Both the position numbers and the translations under genes were made by a program. This document shows positions 1 through 7,724 of a stretch of 13,833 nucleotides of DNA, piece by piece. The stretch comes from a bacterium (GTDB lineage: Bacteria > JACRDZ01 > JAJRWM01): NCBI GenBank assembly GCA_024276815.1, contig JAJRWM010000119.1, forward strand, positions 1-13,833. Direction: 5' to 3'. The number at the start of each line of letters is the position of its first letter. Within the stretch, counting starts at the first letter, position 1. Below the pieces are notes generated by a model. The model worked only from the letters and a program-made list of their open reading frames with translations, had not been told where the DNA came from and ran no database searches.

Positions 1-575
1 CCAAGAAGCGCGCCGCTGACGACCGAAAAATTAATGAGCGCGCCGGTTTTGTGAGTGTGGATATATTGTAAAGTCGGGATGTCAATTTCCTTGTTCTCCG
101 ACTCCATGTCTACCGCCTGACCGCCAACCATACCCTGGGAACCCAAAACCCGGGAAAACTCACCTGAAATTTGCGTAACGGCGCCAAAATTACCAGGAAT
201 TTCCGAAATCAGCTGAAAAGCGAGAGTTAAAAGGGCGTCACCGGATAAAATAGCCAGCGCCTCGCCATAAATCTTGTGATTTGTCGGTTTACCTCGCCTG
301 ATATCATCATTATCCATGGCCGGCAAATCGTCATGAATCAAAGAATAGGTGTGAGCGCATTCAATCGCCGCGGCCAGCCGCAGGCTTGCGTCTTCACTAA
401 CTTCGAAAATCTCGGCGCTGACCAGGGCTAAAATACCCCGTATTCTTTTGCCGCCGGCGAACACTGAGTAGCGCATGGCCTGATGCAGCTTTTTCGGATA
501 ACAGTCCTTGGCCGGGAGGTAGCGGTCCAGCGCTTCATCGATTTTTTCGCGGTAGGTGGAGAGAAAGTTATCCAT
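1..575 (-). CDS. ispA: Polyprenyl (farnesyl/geranylgeranyl) diphosphate synthase, partial
   Basis: Condenses isopentenyl diphosphate with allylic diphosphates to make C15-C20 prenyl chains in the cytoplasm. The 191 visible codons run off the left edge, so about the last third is missing. Seen: GGKRIRG near residue 41; the first aspartate-rich motif HDDLPAMD at 81-88, in the DDxxxxD form typical of bacterial short-chain synthases; GGQAVD near 151; HKTGAL near 175. The second aspartate-rich motif would lie outside the window. It starts at ATG 575, three bases after the xseB stop. The GGA just before the ATG is too close for a good Shine-Dalgarno, so translation may be coupled to xseB. The xseA-xseB-ispA order is common in bacteria. 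The exact product chain length cannot be told. Confidence 0.93.
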   Translation of the reverse strand, partial: MDNFLSTYREKIDEALDRYLPAKDCYPKKLHQAMRYSVFAGGKRIRGILALVSAEIFEVSEDASLRLAAAIECAHTYSLIHDDLPAMDNDDIRRGKPTNHKIYGEALAILSGDALLTLAFQLISEIPGNFGAVTQISGEFSRVLGSQGMVGGQAVDMESENKEIDIPTLQYIHTHKTGALINFSVVSGALL

Positions 576-578
576 ATC

Positions 579-920
579 CTAAAAAAGCTTGCCCCCCTCT
601 TCCTCTTTTTCTTCCTCAAGAAGGCTGATATCGTTAGCCTCTTCATTGTTATTGCCCACCTCAAGAGACTTGTTTCTGACGGGAGCTTTCTTTTTTTGGT
701 CGAAAGGTACAGCTTCCAGTTCATTATCCTGATTTTTCAGCAGTATCTCTATCTTTTTCTCGGCTTCATCCAGTTTGTTGGAACAAACACGAGATAATTT
801 TACGCCTTCCTCAAAAATCTTAAGCGATTTTTCCAAGCTTAACTCACCGCTTTCCAGTTCCTCAACGATTTCCTCCAGCCGCTTAAATGATGTTTCAAAA
901 TTCAATTCCTTTTTCTTCAT
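579..920 (-). CDS. xseB: Exodeoxyribonuclease VII small subunit
   Basis: Small subunit of exonuclease VII, which degrades single-stranded DNA together with XseA. Residues 1-65 match the family: FETSFKRLEEIVEELESGEL, then a second helix with LEKSLKIFEEGVKLS and the C-terminal helix around DEAEKKIEILL. The start ATG at 920 overlaps the xseA stop (ATGA) and has GGAGG seven bases upstream, so the start is secure. At 113 residues it is longer than the usual 70-85: after residue 70 comes a low-complexity, charged tail rich in lysine and then glutamate (EEEKEEEGG). This tail is probably disordered and has no clear role. It is co-transcribed with xseA and ispA. Confidence 0.92.
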   Translation of the reverse strand: MKKKELNFETSFKRLEEIVEELESGELSLEKSLKIFEEGVKLSRVCSNKLDEAEKKIEILLKNQDNELEAVPFDQKKKAPVRNKSLEVGNNNEEANDISLLEEEKEEEGGKLF

Positions 921-2257
921 TCCGCTTCCTCCACACGACAGATAATTATACCCCTGCTGATTTTAACACGTACCTGGTCATCTTTGTTTACCTGAGACGA
1001 ACTGGTTATGACTGTTTGTTCCGGTAATTTCCAACAAATAGCGTAACCTCTCTCAAGAGTTGAGAGAGGACTTAAAGCGTTGAGCTGTCTTAACAAACTG
1101 GCAAAATTTGATTTTTTGTTGGTTAGTTCATTTCGGAATACTGACAGCAATTTCTCCGAAATATTCTGGTAGCGGTTTTTTATTAATTTTAACTGGTTGA
1201 TAGGAGTATGGGTTAAAAGCCTCTGATGTAAATTGGTAATACTATGGCTTAACGCCGTTTGTTTGCGCCGCATAAAAAAAACCAGTTTTTCGTCCAAGTC
1301 GTCAATATACTGGCGACGTTGCATCAACTGATTACGCGGTTCCCTGAAACCTGCGCTTTTTTCATAGCTGGTAAGACGCTGCTGGTAGTAATCAATCAGG
1401 TTTTTCATCCTGTTGATAAACTGATATCGTAAATTTTCCAGACGCGACTTGATTTCCTCTTTGTTTTGTACTACCAGTTCCGCCGCCGCTGAAGGGGTCG
1501 GCGCTCTGAGGTCGGCGACAAAATCGCTGATCGTGAAATCAATCTCATGGCCAACCGCGGAGATTACCGGAATATGCGACTTGAATATCGCCCTGGCAAC
1601 CACTTCTTCGTTAAAGGCCCATAAATCTTCCAGGGAGCCGCCGCCGCGTCCCACGATGATGACGTCGACTTCTTTTTGGGCGTTGAAGTATTCGATTGCC
1701 TGTGAAATTTCCGCGGCTGATCCTTCGCCCTGAACCCTGGCAGGGTATAGGGTGATATGGATATTGCAAAAACGGCGGTAGATTATATTGAGGATGTCCT
1801 GAAAAGCCGCCCCGGTGCTTGAAGTGACTACGCCGATGTGCTGGGGAAACGCGGGGATCGGCTTCTTATTCGCCTCATCGAATAAACCCTCATTTTCAAG
1901 TTTTCTTTTTAGCTGCTCGAAAGCTAACTGCAAAGCGCCTAAGCAGGCCGGCTCCATCTGGTCCAGAATGATCTGATGCTCGCCGCGCTGTTCATAGACG
2001 CTTACCTTGCCGTGAACAATAACCTTAAGCCCATCCTCAGGCCTGAATCTCAGATTGCCGATCTGGTAACGAAACAAGACGGCTTTAATCTGACTTTTAT
2101 CATCTTTTAAAGTTAAATAATAATGACCGGAGGCCGGCTGGCGTAAATTGGAAATCTCACCTTCAAGCCAGACGTTGCCGAAATTTATTTCCAGCGTTCC
2201 CTTGATTTGCCTGGTTAATTCGCTAACCTGAAGGATTTGACGTTCATTTGTCATCAT
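917..2257 (-). CDS. xseA: Exodeoxyribonuclease VII large subunit
   Basis: Catalytic subunit of exonuclease VII, which cuts single-stranded DNA into short oligonucleotides in DNA repair. The 446 residues match the usual length. Seen: an N-terminal OB-fold (about 8-105); GVVTSSTGAAFQDI at 142-155; GRGGGSLEDLWAFNEE at 203-218; SAVGHEIDFTISD at 233-245; RAPTPSAAAE at 251-260, all hallmarks of the catalytic domain. A long helical region follows (265-400) and the C-terminal segment ends with LERGYAI and a short beta region. The start overlaps the end of the ymdB-like gene by 14 bp. Two adjacent ATGs (2257 and 2254) are possible and neither has a strong Shine-Dalgarno, which suggests translational coupling. 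Its TGA stop overlaps the xseB ATG. Confidence 0.96.
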   Translation of the reverse strand: MMTNERQILQVSELTRQIKGTLEINFGNVWLEGEISNLRQPASGHYYLTLKDDKSQIKAVLFRYQIGNLRFRPEDGLKVIVHGKVSVYEQRGEHQIILDQMEPACLGALQLAFEQLKRKLENEGLFDEANKKPIPAFPQHIGVVTSSTGAAFQDILNIIYRRFCNIHITLYPARVQGEGSAAEISQAIEYFNAQKEVDVIIVGRGGGSLEDLWAFNEEVVARAIFKSHIPVISAVGHEIDFTISDFVADLRAPTPSAAAELVVQNKEEIKSRLENLRYQFINRMKNLIDYYQQRLTSYEKSAGFREPRNQLMQRRQYIDDLDEKLVFFMRRKQTALSHSITNLHQRLLTHTPINQLKLIKNRYQNISEKLLSVFRNELTNKKSNFASLLRQLNALSPLSTLERGYAICWKLPEQTVITSSSQVNKDDQVRVKISRGIIICRVEEAE

Positions 2258-3053
2258 TATGTTTGTCTGTATTACTTTTTAGCTGGAGCCGGTCAATAGA
2301 CGCGGCTCTACCAGTCGTGTTTTCAATTTCGATTACCACCGCTGATAACCGGACATCTCTTGACGCTACTTCAAAACGCGCCGGCATACAGGTCAGAAAT
2401 CTCGATAACGCGATTTCTTTTTTGACCCCGATAACGGAGTCAAAGGGGCCGGTCATGCCAACGTCCGTGATGTAAGCGGTCCTGTTGGCGAGGATACTTT
2501 CATCGGCCGTCATTACGTGGGTATGGGTGCCGATAACCGCGCTGACCCGGCCGGCTAAATACCACCCCATGGCTATTTTTTCAGAAGTCGCCTCAGCGTG
2601 AAAATCGACGATGATTATCCTGACGTCATCCGGTAACCCTGAGAGAATATTGTCAGCCGTTCTGAACGGACAGTCCAGGTTGTCCATGAAAACCCGGCCG
2701 GCAATGTTGATTACCGCGACCTTATACATGTTCAGATAGTCGTATATCACGTAACCGTTGCCCGGAGTTCCGGGCGGGTAATTGGCCGGACGGATGAAGT
2801 TGGGTATTTCATCAATCGTTGATAATAACTCATTTTTCCGCCATACATGATTGCCCATGGTGATGATATCAACGCCATAACTTAATAACTGGTGCGCTAT
2901 TTTTGAGGTAATCCCCATTCCGCCGGCGGTGTTTTCTGAATTAGCGATAACCAGATCAATTCCTTCTTGTTCTTTAATCCGGGGTAGCAGGTTATATACC
3001 GCGTGACGACCGATTTTACCGACAATGTCACCAATAAATAATACTTTCAACAA
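2244..3053 (-). CDS. ymdB: YmdB-type metallophosphoesterase (TIGR00282 family)
   Basis: Dinuclear-metal phosphodiesterase of the family of Bacillus subtilis YmdB, which hydrolyses 2',3'-cyclic nucleotides and affects multicellular behaviour; in many bacteria it is encoded beside RNase Y. Metal-ligand motifs seen: FIGDIVG (Asp9), ANSEN (Glu40, Asn41), MGNHVW (Asn68, His69), DFHAEATSEK (His152) and GTHTHV (His177, His179). Its 269 residues are normal. There is no ATG: two consecutive TTG codons (3053 and 3050) follow AAAGG. Family proteins usually begin Met-(Lys/Arg)-(Val/Ile)-Leu-Phe-Ile-Gly-Asp, which favours the second TTG by one residue, and spacing allows either. It lies 27 bp after rny and overlaps xseA. 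Confidence 0.93.
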   Translation of the reverse strand: MLKVLFIGDIVGKIGRHAVYNLLPRIKEQEGIDLVIANSENTAGGMGITSKIAHQLLSYGVDIITMGNHVWRKNELLSTIDEIPNFIRPANYPPGTPGNGYVIYDYLNMYKVAVINIAGRVFMDNLDCPFRTADNILSGLPDDVRIIIVDFHAEATSEKIAMGWYLAGRVSAVIGTHTHVMTADESILANRTAYITDVGMTGPFDSVIGVKKEIALSRFLTCMPARFEVASRDVRLSAVVIEIENTTGRAASIDRLQLKSNTDKHNDDK

Positions 3054-3080
3054 AAAGTTACCTTTCTACTATCATTCAGA

Positions 3081-4643
3081 CTACTTGGCGTACTCTGTCG
3101 CTCTGAATTCACGAATTACCGTAACCTTGATTCGACCGGGATATTGTAACTCTTCCTCAATCTTCCGCGCGATGTCGCGTGAAAGCTGTAAAGCCTGGAT
3201 ATCGTCGACAGCTTCATTCTCAACAACAACCCGAACTTCACGGCCAGCCTGGATCGCGAAGGATTTATCAACGCCCTTAAAAGAGTCGGCTACCGTCTCC
3301 AGTTTCTCCAGACGCTTGATATAGCTGTCTAAAGTTTCGCGCCGCGCTCCCGGCCGAGCCGCCGATATCGCGTCGCCAGCCTGGATCAATACCGCTATGA
3401 TTGACTCCTGTTCTTCGTCGTTATGATGAGCCGCGATAGACTGGATAATCACCGGCGACTCCCCATATTTCTTGGCCAGATTGGCGCCAATCTGAGCGTG
3501 GGTTCCCTCGATTTCATGGTCAACGGCTTTGCCAATATCATGCAATAAACCAGCCCGGCGGGCTAACGTCTCATCCAGGTTCAACTCCGCGGCCATGATC
3601 CCGGCCAGATAAGCGACTTCCTCAGAATGTTTTAACACGTTCTGGCCGTAACTGGTACGGTATCTCAGACGCCCCAGCAATTTTACCAACTCAGGATGCA
3701 CTTCGTGAATATTCAGATCAAAAAGAACTCGTTCGCCTTCTTCAATGATGCTAACTTCCACTTCTTTGGCAACCTTGGTGACAACTTCCTCGATTTGAGC
3801 GGGATGAATCCGGCCGTCAAGAATCAACTTTTCAAGAGTGATCCTGGCAACTTCTCGACGAATAGGATCGAAACCCGATATGACAACGGCTTCGGGAGTG
3901 TCGTCAATAATCAAATCAACTCCGGTCGCCGTCTCAAAAGCCCTGATATTGCGGCCTTCACGTCCGATTATCCGCCCCTTCATCTCGTCGTTAGGCAACG
4001 CGACCACCGAAACCGAGGTCTCCGCGACATGATCAGCGGCATATCTCTGAATGGATAGACTGATGATTTCACGAGCTTTTTTATCCGCGGTCTCAACAGC
4101 TTCTTTTTCAATGACTCGTATCTTCTTGGCGGCCTCATATCGAGCTTCATTTTCCATTTTCTCGATCAGGATGTTTTTAGCCGCTTCCGAGGTTATCCCT
4201 GATATTTCTTCCAGTTTTTTCTTCTGGTCGTTAATTACTTCGTCCAGCTCGTTTTTCTGAGTGTTTAATTTTTCGAATTGCTTTGCCAGCTCAGCTTCTT
4301 TCGCGTTGAATTGTTTTTCTTTCAAGCTTAGCTGGTCATACTTTTTGTCTAGATTATCCTCTTTCTGAAGGATTCGTTTCTCCATGTTTTGTAATTCAAC
4401 ACGTCGATCCTTGGTTTCCTTCTCAAAATCACTGCGAGCCTTATACAGCTCGTCCTTTGCTTCGACAATTTTTTCCCTTTTAAGATTTTCAGCTTCTTTC
4501 CTGGCTTCCGCCAAAATATCATCCGCTACTGATTTGGCGTTTGATATTTTGTTTTTCGCTGTAAATCTATAGAAGAAGTATCCTGCCAGAACACCGATTC
4601 CTAAAAGGATAATACTGGATACAATTCCTGATATACCATTCAT
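3081..4643 (-). CDS. rny: Ribonuclease Y
   Basis: Membrane-anchored endoribonuclease that initiates mRNA decay in many bacteria lacking RNase E. The 520 residues fit the family. Order of parts: one N-terminal transmembrane helix (about 5-25), a long charged coiled coil (30-190), a KH RNA-binding domain with [15 protein letters not shown] at 223-237, and an HD domain with first ligand His339 and the HD pair His368-Asp369 in [12 protein letters not shown], followed by HH at 406-407. The start ATG at 4643 has an excellent Shine-Dalgarno (AGGAGGTG, eight bases upstream). It is the first complete gene of the rny-ymdB-xseA-xseB-ispA run. No canonical promoter is convincing in the 90 bp upstream, although that stretch is AT-rich. 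Confidence 0.97.
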   Translation of the reverse strand: MNGISGIVSSIILLGIGVLAGYFFYRFTAKNKISNAKSVADDILAEARKEAENLKREKIVEAKDELYKARSDFEKETKDRRVELQNMEKRILQKEDNLDKKYDQLSLKEKQFNAKEAELAKQFEKLNTQKNELDEVINDQKKKLEEISGITSEAAKNILIEKMENEARYEAAKKIRVIEKEAVETADKKAREIISLSIQRYAADHVAETSVSVVALPNDEMKGRIIGREGRNIRAFETATGVDLIIDDTPEAVVISGFDPIRREVARITLEKLILDGRIHPAQIEEVVTKVAKEVEVSIIEEGERVLFDLNIHEVHPELVKLLGRLRYRTSYGQNVLKHSEEVAYLAGIMAAELNLDETLARRAGLLHDIGKAVDHEIEGTHAQIGANLAKKYGESPVIIQSIAAHHNDEEQESIIAVLIQAGDAISAARPGARRETLDSYIKRLEKLETVADSFKGVDKSFAIQAGREVRVVVENEAVDDIQALQLSRDIARKIEEELQYPGRIKVTVIREFRATEYAK

Positions 4644-4651
4644 TTAATTAT

Positions 4652-4659
4652 CACCTCCT
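4652..4659 (-). promoter_or_regulatory. Strong ribosome binding site of rny
   Basis: AGGAGGTG, read on the minus strand, lies eight bases before the rny ATG. It is the strongest Shine-Dalgarno in the window, complementary to the anti-SD over eight bases, and it fixes the rny start. Confidence 0.85.
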
Positions 4660-4733
4660 GTAATAATTGGGGCCAAAAATATCAAATTGAATATGAATAA
4701 GAAAGAGAATTTCGGAAATGCTGTTAGCCGGGG

Positions 4734-5030
4734 TTAAGCGATGCTCGCTAACGATCTGATATCATTGACTAATTCGGCCAAATCATCATTGCCGGGGTCA
4801 ATCGCCAAGGCTTTTTCGAAAGCGGTAATCGCTTCGCTTATTAACTCCTGTTCGAAAAACGCGTTTCCCAGATAAAAATAAGCTACAGCGAAATCAGGTT
4901 CTCAATCAACGGCAATTTCAAATTTACGCTCAGCTTTAGCGAAATCATTACTATCCAGAAGAGCAAGCCCCTCTTCTAAAAAACGCAACGCCTTCCTGTT
5001 TACCGGGGGTTGAGAGGTTCCTTTAGCCAA
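4734..5030 (-). pseudogene. Small TPR protein gene interrupted by one in-frame TGA
   Basis: A frame of 98 codons reads as a compact tetratricopeptide-repeat protein but has one TGA at codon 43 (4904-4902). Before it: RKALRFLEEGLALLDSNDF, then a helix ending FEIAVD. After it: EPDFAVAYFYLGNAFFEQ and AITAFEKALAIDPGND, then TAA. The stop falls inside the usual A-(I/V)-x-x-(D/E)-P consensus, where one variable or hydrophobic residue is expected, so only one codon is affected and the frame is kept. The start is TTG 5030: AGGAG eight bases upstream overlaps the TAG of the TonB-like gene, so the gene would be coupled to it. TGA is an ordinary stop in neighbouring genes (xseA, ymdB, rqcH-like), so global recoding is unlikely. 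Options are a nonsense mutation, a consensus error or readthrough. I see no selenocysteine insertion hairpin just after the TGA. Confidence 0.75.
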
Positions 5031-5041
5031 AACAACCGCTC

Positions 5042-5863
5042 CTAATTCAAGTTATAGGTAACCGGAATCAGTACTTTCGCCTGGTTGGCTGCCAACTCCT
5101 TCGGTAATTCAGGGAAAGAGCTTATGGAAGCCACACTTTTTATCGCTTCTTCATCCAAGCGGGAGTTTCCTGATGTTTTGTATACTCCAATATTGGCAAC
5201 CACGCCATCGTGTTTAATTAATAACTCTAATGTTACCTGACCCCGAATTTCCGCTCTTCTGGCCCACCCCGGATAGTTAATAACACTCCTAATTCTTTCC
5301 AATAACTCTTTTTGATATTTTTTTACAAAATCTCCTTTGTTGATAGTTGGTAACTGTTCTTGTTTGTTAGCTATTGCGGCGGTTGATGGTCTCGCGGCAA
5401 GAACTCCAGTTTCTTGCGCCAAAACCTCACCGCTCAATAAATCCAGTCCGTCACTCCTGAAATCAGGAACTACCTTGCTGTATTGTCTATCAGAAAAATT
5501 TACACCCAGGTTAGTTTTTTCAGGTAAGGACTGGAGGGGCAACATTGATTCGAAATTAGATGCTTCTCCTCCTCTCAAATAGTTGATTTTATTGAATTTT
5601 GGCAAATCAGTAGCTTCTGATCTTTTTCCACCTTCAAGTTGTTGTGGTAAGGGGTTGACAAGGTTGGCGTCAAGTGGAGTGAAATCAGTGAGACCGCTAA
5701 CCGAAAAGTCAGGTAAAACGTCTTGTGTGAAAATAATTTCCACCTGATTCAACGCGGAAAACGAGGGCGAGGCGACTCTGAGATTGATAAGAGAACGAAA
5801 TATGAATATATGGAAGGCAATAGAAAAAAATATGGAATAACTCAATAATTTATAGTCAGACAT
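5042..5863 (-). CDS. TonB C-terminal domain (energy transducer-like) protein
   Basis: A 273-residue protein with the layout of TonB: a short cytoplasmic start, one membrane helix (about residues 8-25, LLSYSIFFSIAFHIFIF), a long poorly conserved periplasmic linker and a TonB C-terminal fold in the last 85 residues. The domain shows NYPGWARRAEIRGQVTLEL, the DGVVANIGVYKTSGN strand and LDEEAIKSV. Such proteins pass proton-motive energy to outer-membrane receptors, implying a diderm envelope. The linker lacks the Pro-Glu/Pro-Lys runs of classical TonB, and no exbB, exbD or receptor gene is in view, so a non-transport envelope role is possible. I chose ATG 5863 with GGGA six bases upstream; a TTG at 5875 would add four residues. 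It has its own promoter at 5897-5925 and its stop overlaps the Shine-Dalgarno of the TPR gene. Confidence 0.82.
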   Translation of the reverse strand: MSDYKLLSYSIFFSIAFHIFIFRSLINLRVASPSFSALNQVEIIFTQDVLPDFSVSGLTDFTPLDANLVNPLPQQLEGGKRSEATDLPKFNKINYLRGGEASNFESMLPLQSLPEKTNLGVNFSDRQYSKVVPDFRSDGLDLLSGEVLAQETGVLAARPSTAAIANKQEQLPTINKGDFVKKYQKELLERIRSVINYPGWARRAEIRGQVTLELLIKHDGVVANIGVYKTSGNSRLDEEAIKSVASISSFPELPKELAANQAKVLIPVTYNLN

Positions 5864-5896
5864 TTCCTGTCCCAAAAGTCAAATGGTGGATGAACA

Positions 5897-5925
5897 ATCC
5901 TATCAATTGCTAAACTAATTGTCAA
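5897..5925 (-). promoter_or_regulatory. Sigma70-type promoter of the TonB-like gene
   Basis: Read on the minus strand: TTGACA (5925-5920), a 17-bp spacer, then TAGGAT (5902-5897). The -35 is perfect, the -10 matches four of six, and transcription would start near 5890, giving a leader of about 27 bases to ATG 5863. This supports the ATG over the TTG at 5875. The MITE-like element ends only 12 bp upstream of the -35 box. Confidence 0.72.
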
Positions 5926-5936
5926 GGAATTTATTG

Positions 5937-5944
5937 CCTTTGAG
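5937..5944. repeat. Left 8-bp target-site duplication
   Basis: CCTTTGAG, repeated identically in direct orientation at 6070-6077 and directly abutting the ends of the inverted-repeat element at 5945-6069. This is the mark left by transposition with an 8-bp staggered cut. Confidence 0.75.
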
Positions 5945-6069
5945 GTAACGCGTCAGTCTTCCGGGGAAAAGACCTTCTTTGTCATTCCTGTGCCAACGGG
6001 AATCCACTGGATTCCTGCATACGCTGGCATGACACTACCAGCTAATCCCCCACTTCACTGACGCATTAC
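5945..6069. mobile_element. MITE-like element with IS66-type ends (125 bp, non-coding)
   Basis: The element begins GTAACGCGTCAGT and ends with its near-exact inverse ACTGACGCATTAC (12 of 13 positions pair), and GGGG appears at matching distance inside both ends. It is flanked by perfect 8-bp direct repeats, CCTTTGAG. Termini starting 5'-GTAA with 8-bp target duplications are, as known, the convention of the IS66 family. No transposase fits in 125 bp, so mobility would need one acting from elsewhere. The centre carries a separate REP-like palindrome (5981-6033). It lies between the 3' end of the rqcH-like gene and the promoter of the TonB-like gene and disrupts no gene. Assignment to IS66 is inferred from ends and duplication length only. 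Confidence 0.7.
5981..6033. repeat. REP-like palindrome inside the MITE
   Basis: The outer ends are GTCAT and ATGAC. The core GGAATCCACTGGATTCC (5999-6015) is a perfect palindrome about a central C, and ATTCC...GGAAT also pairs across 5984-6002. The pattern resembles the GTCATTCCxxx...GGAATGAC family of dispersed bacterial palindromes (REP- or dRS3-like), here degenerate. As RNA on either strand it would fold strongly and could stop or stabilise transcripts leaving the rqcH-like gene. Confidence 0.65.
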
Positions 6070-6077
6070 CCTTTGAG
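6070..6077. repeat. Right 8-bp target-site duplication
   Basis: CCTTTGAG, an exact direct copy of 5937-5944, beginning at the base after the terminal TTAC of the element. It lies seven bases from the 3' end of the rqcH-like gene. Confidence 0.75.
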
Positions 6078-6083
6078 ATTACC

Positions 6084-7724
6084 TCATTTTTTCAAATCAT
6101 CGACATGTTTAGCTGGAGAGACAATAAGAGTCTTTTGTTGAGAGTAAGTTACAGCGCCGACCTTTCCTTTTTGCTTGAACACGTATTTGCCCCTGGTGTA
6201 ATCTACTTCCACTTTTTCCCGGTCGCGGGCTTTGCTGTGATAAGCAACGATTGAAGCCGCTTCGATTAATATCGGCAACGGGATTTCCTTGTTTTTCTGG
6301 TTTGTTTTTATTACCAGATGTGCCCCATGATACCCGACCGTGTGCATCCAGATATCATTGCCTTTCAGTTGCTTTAACAACTTTTCATTGCCTTTCTGGT
6401 TCTTACCTACCCAGAATTGGTAAATGTCATTTTTAATAATGCGGAATATCCCCTGGAATTTATTGTTTAGATCCTTGTGGGAGGAGACCTTCGCTTTATC
6501 GCTCCGCATTCGATATCGGTTAATCAGGCGCTCTACGGCATCGATATCGTTCATGTCAGAGACGGCGCTTAAGCAGGCGTTAACTTGTTCTATCTCATCC
6601 TTGGTTTCGCCGAGCCTTGACTGTATCAACTCAAGGCCGCGTCTGGCTTTTTTAGCCCGGCTGAAGTATTGCCGCGCGTTTTCCGCGAGACTTTTCCGGG
6701 GATCAATTTTAATGACAAGCAACGGAGCGTCCTCTTCAAAAATATCATGAAGTTCGATTTTGTCCTCTTGGATGTGAATATTGTTGAGGTTGGCTAATAT
6801 TAAATCTCCCAGCCGCTGAAAATATTCTGAGTTTTGAGAGACTTCCATATCTTTGCTTATCCTGGTCAAGCGTCTGGTTAGCTTTTTTTTGCTGTTTTTT
6901 AAGAGCTGCTCTAAAACCTTTTGACGTTTTTTTAGCCGAAACGATGGGTATGTTTCATCGTAATACTCTGTCAGGGCGTCATTAACGGTTCGGTAGGTTT
7001 TAAGAAAAGGTAAACTCTTTAACGAGATCAGGGTCAGGAAAGATTTATCCATAATCCGATATAGGTTAACCTCTCCCCCCCCCGAATTAATCAGGTCTTG
7101 GAATTTTCCATAATCATCCTTAATTTCACTTATAACTTGAGCGTTGATACCCCAGATCGTTCTTTTGTCAAGAGTACCCCAGTCATTCTCGCTGATCCGA
7201 TATGGATTAAGGTACTGGGATGGCAACGGTGGCAAGCGGTATGTTTCGCCGGGCAAAAGGGTGCGGTAACGGTTTTTCCCCGCCGGAACCTTGATCATAA
7301 CATCGATGATTCGGTCCGAATCACTATCCAGGATGAGCAAGTTTGATTTTCGGGGACATAGCTCAATTATCAATGATACCGCCAAATCGCCCGAGATATC
7401 GCCTGGCTTGATAAAATCAAGACGGGCGACCAGGTCGAATTGCGGCTGACTGATATCCCTTAGTTTCGCTCCCAGGAAGTTTTTCCTCAGTGATTGATTG
7501 AAGGGAGTTTTTTGAGATTTGCTGAACTTTTTGTCTGTTAATAACAGGTGGGCCTGGTCATAACTGGCTTCGACATAGAGAGCGACTGTTTTATTGTTGA
7601 CGGTTTGAAAAATAAAGGAATAACGGTTGTATGAAATCGTGACGACTTTTTCCAGGCGGGCGTTTCGCAGGCTGGTCCTGAGTTCGCCAAGGTGGGCTTT
7701 AAAAGTTAGCGCGTCAATTAACAA
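6084..7724 (-). CDS. rqcH: NFACT-family (RqcH / fibronectin-binding A) protein
   Basis: NFACT proteins bind stalled 50S subunits; in Bacillus RqcH recruits alanyl-tRNA and adds C-terminal alanine tails to arrested chains. Of the 546 residues, NFACT-N spans about 1-160 (LRKNFLGAKL at 79-88, ELCPRKSNLLILD at 121-133, RYRTLLPGETYRLPP at 152-166), followed by a helical and coiled-coil middle (190-400) and NFACT-R at about 425-540 (VGKNQKGNEKL, GNDIWMHTVGYHGAHLVI, HSKARDREKVEVDYT, QKTLIVSP). The start is TTG 7724, 11 bp inside the end of the SpoIID-type gene, with AGGG six bases upstream. Residues 97-98 read Asp-Leu where I recall Asp-Arg in B. subtilis RqcH, so tailing activity is uncertain. A run of nine G on the coding strand (7083-7075) encodes Gly215-217. 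Confidence 0.85.
   Translation of the reverse strand: MLIDALTFKAHLGELRTSLRNARLEKVVTISYNRYSFIFQTVNNKTVALYVEASYDQAHLLLTDKKFSKSQKTPFNQSLRKNFLGAKLRDISQPQFDLVARLDFIKPGDISGDLAVSLIIELCPRKSNLLILDSDSDRIIDVMIKVPAGKNRYRTLLPGETYRLPPLPSQYLNPYRISENDWGTLDKRTIWGINAQVISEIKDDYGKFQDLINSGGGEVNLYRIMDKSFLTLISLKSLPFLKTYRTVNDALTEYYDETYPSFRLKKRQKVLEQLLKNSKKKLTRRLTRISKDMEVSQNSEYFQRLGDLILANLNNIHIQEDKIELHDIFEEDAPLLVIKIDPRKSLAENARQYFSRAKKARRGLELIQSRLGETKDEIEQVNACLSAVSDMNDIDAVERLINRYRMRSDKAKVSSHKDLNNKFQGIFRIIKNDIYQFWVGKNQKGNEKLLKQLKGNDIWMHTVGYHGAHLVIKTNQKNKEIPLPILIEAASIVAYHSKARDREKVEVDYTRGKYVFKQKGKVGAVTYSQQKTLIVSPAKHVDDLKK

Noticed and set aside
4861-4904. Selenocysteine insertion at the TPR TGA
   Set aside because: The bases after the TGA do not form an evident bacterial SECIS stem-loop, and TPR proteins are not known selenoproteins.
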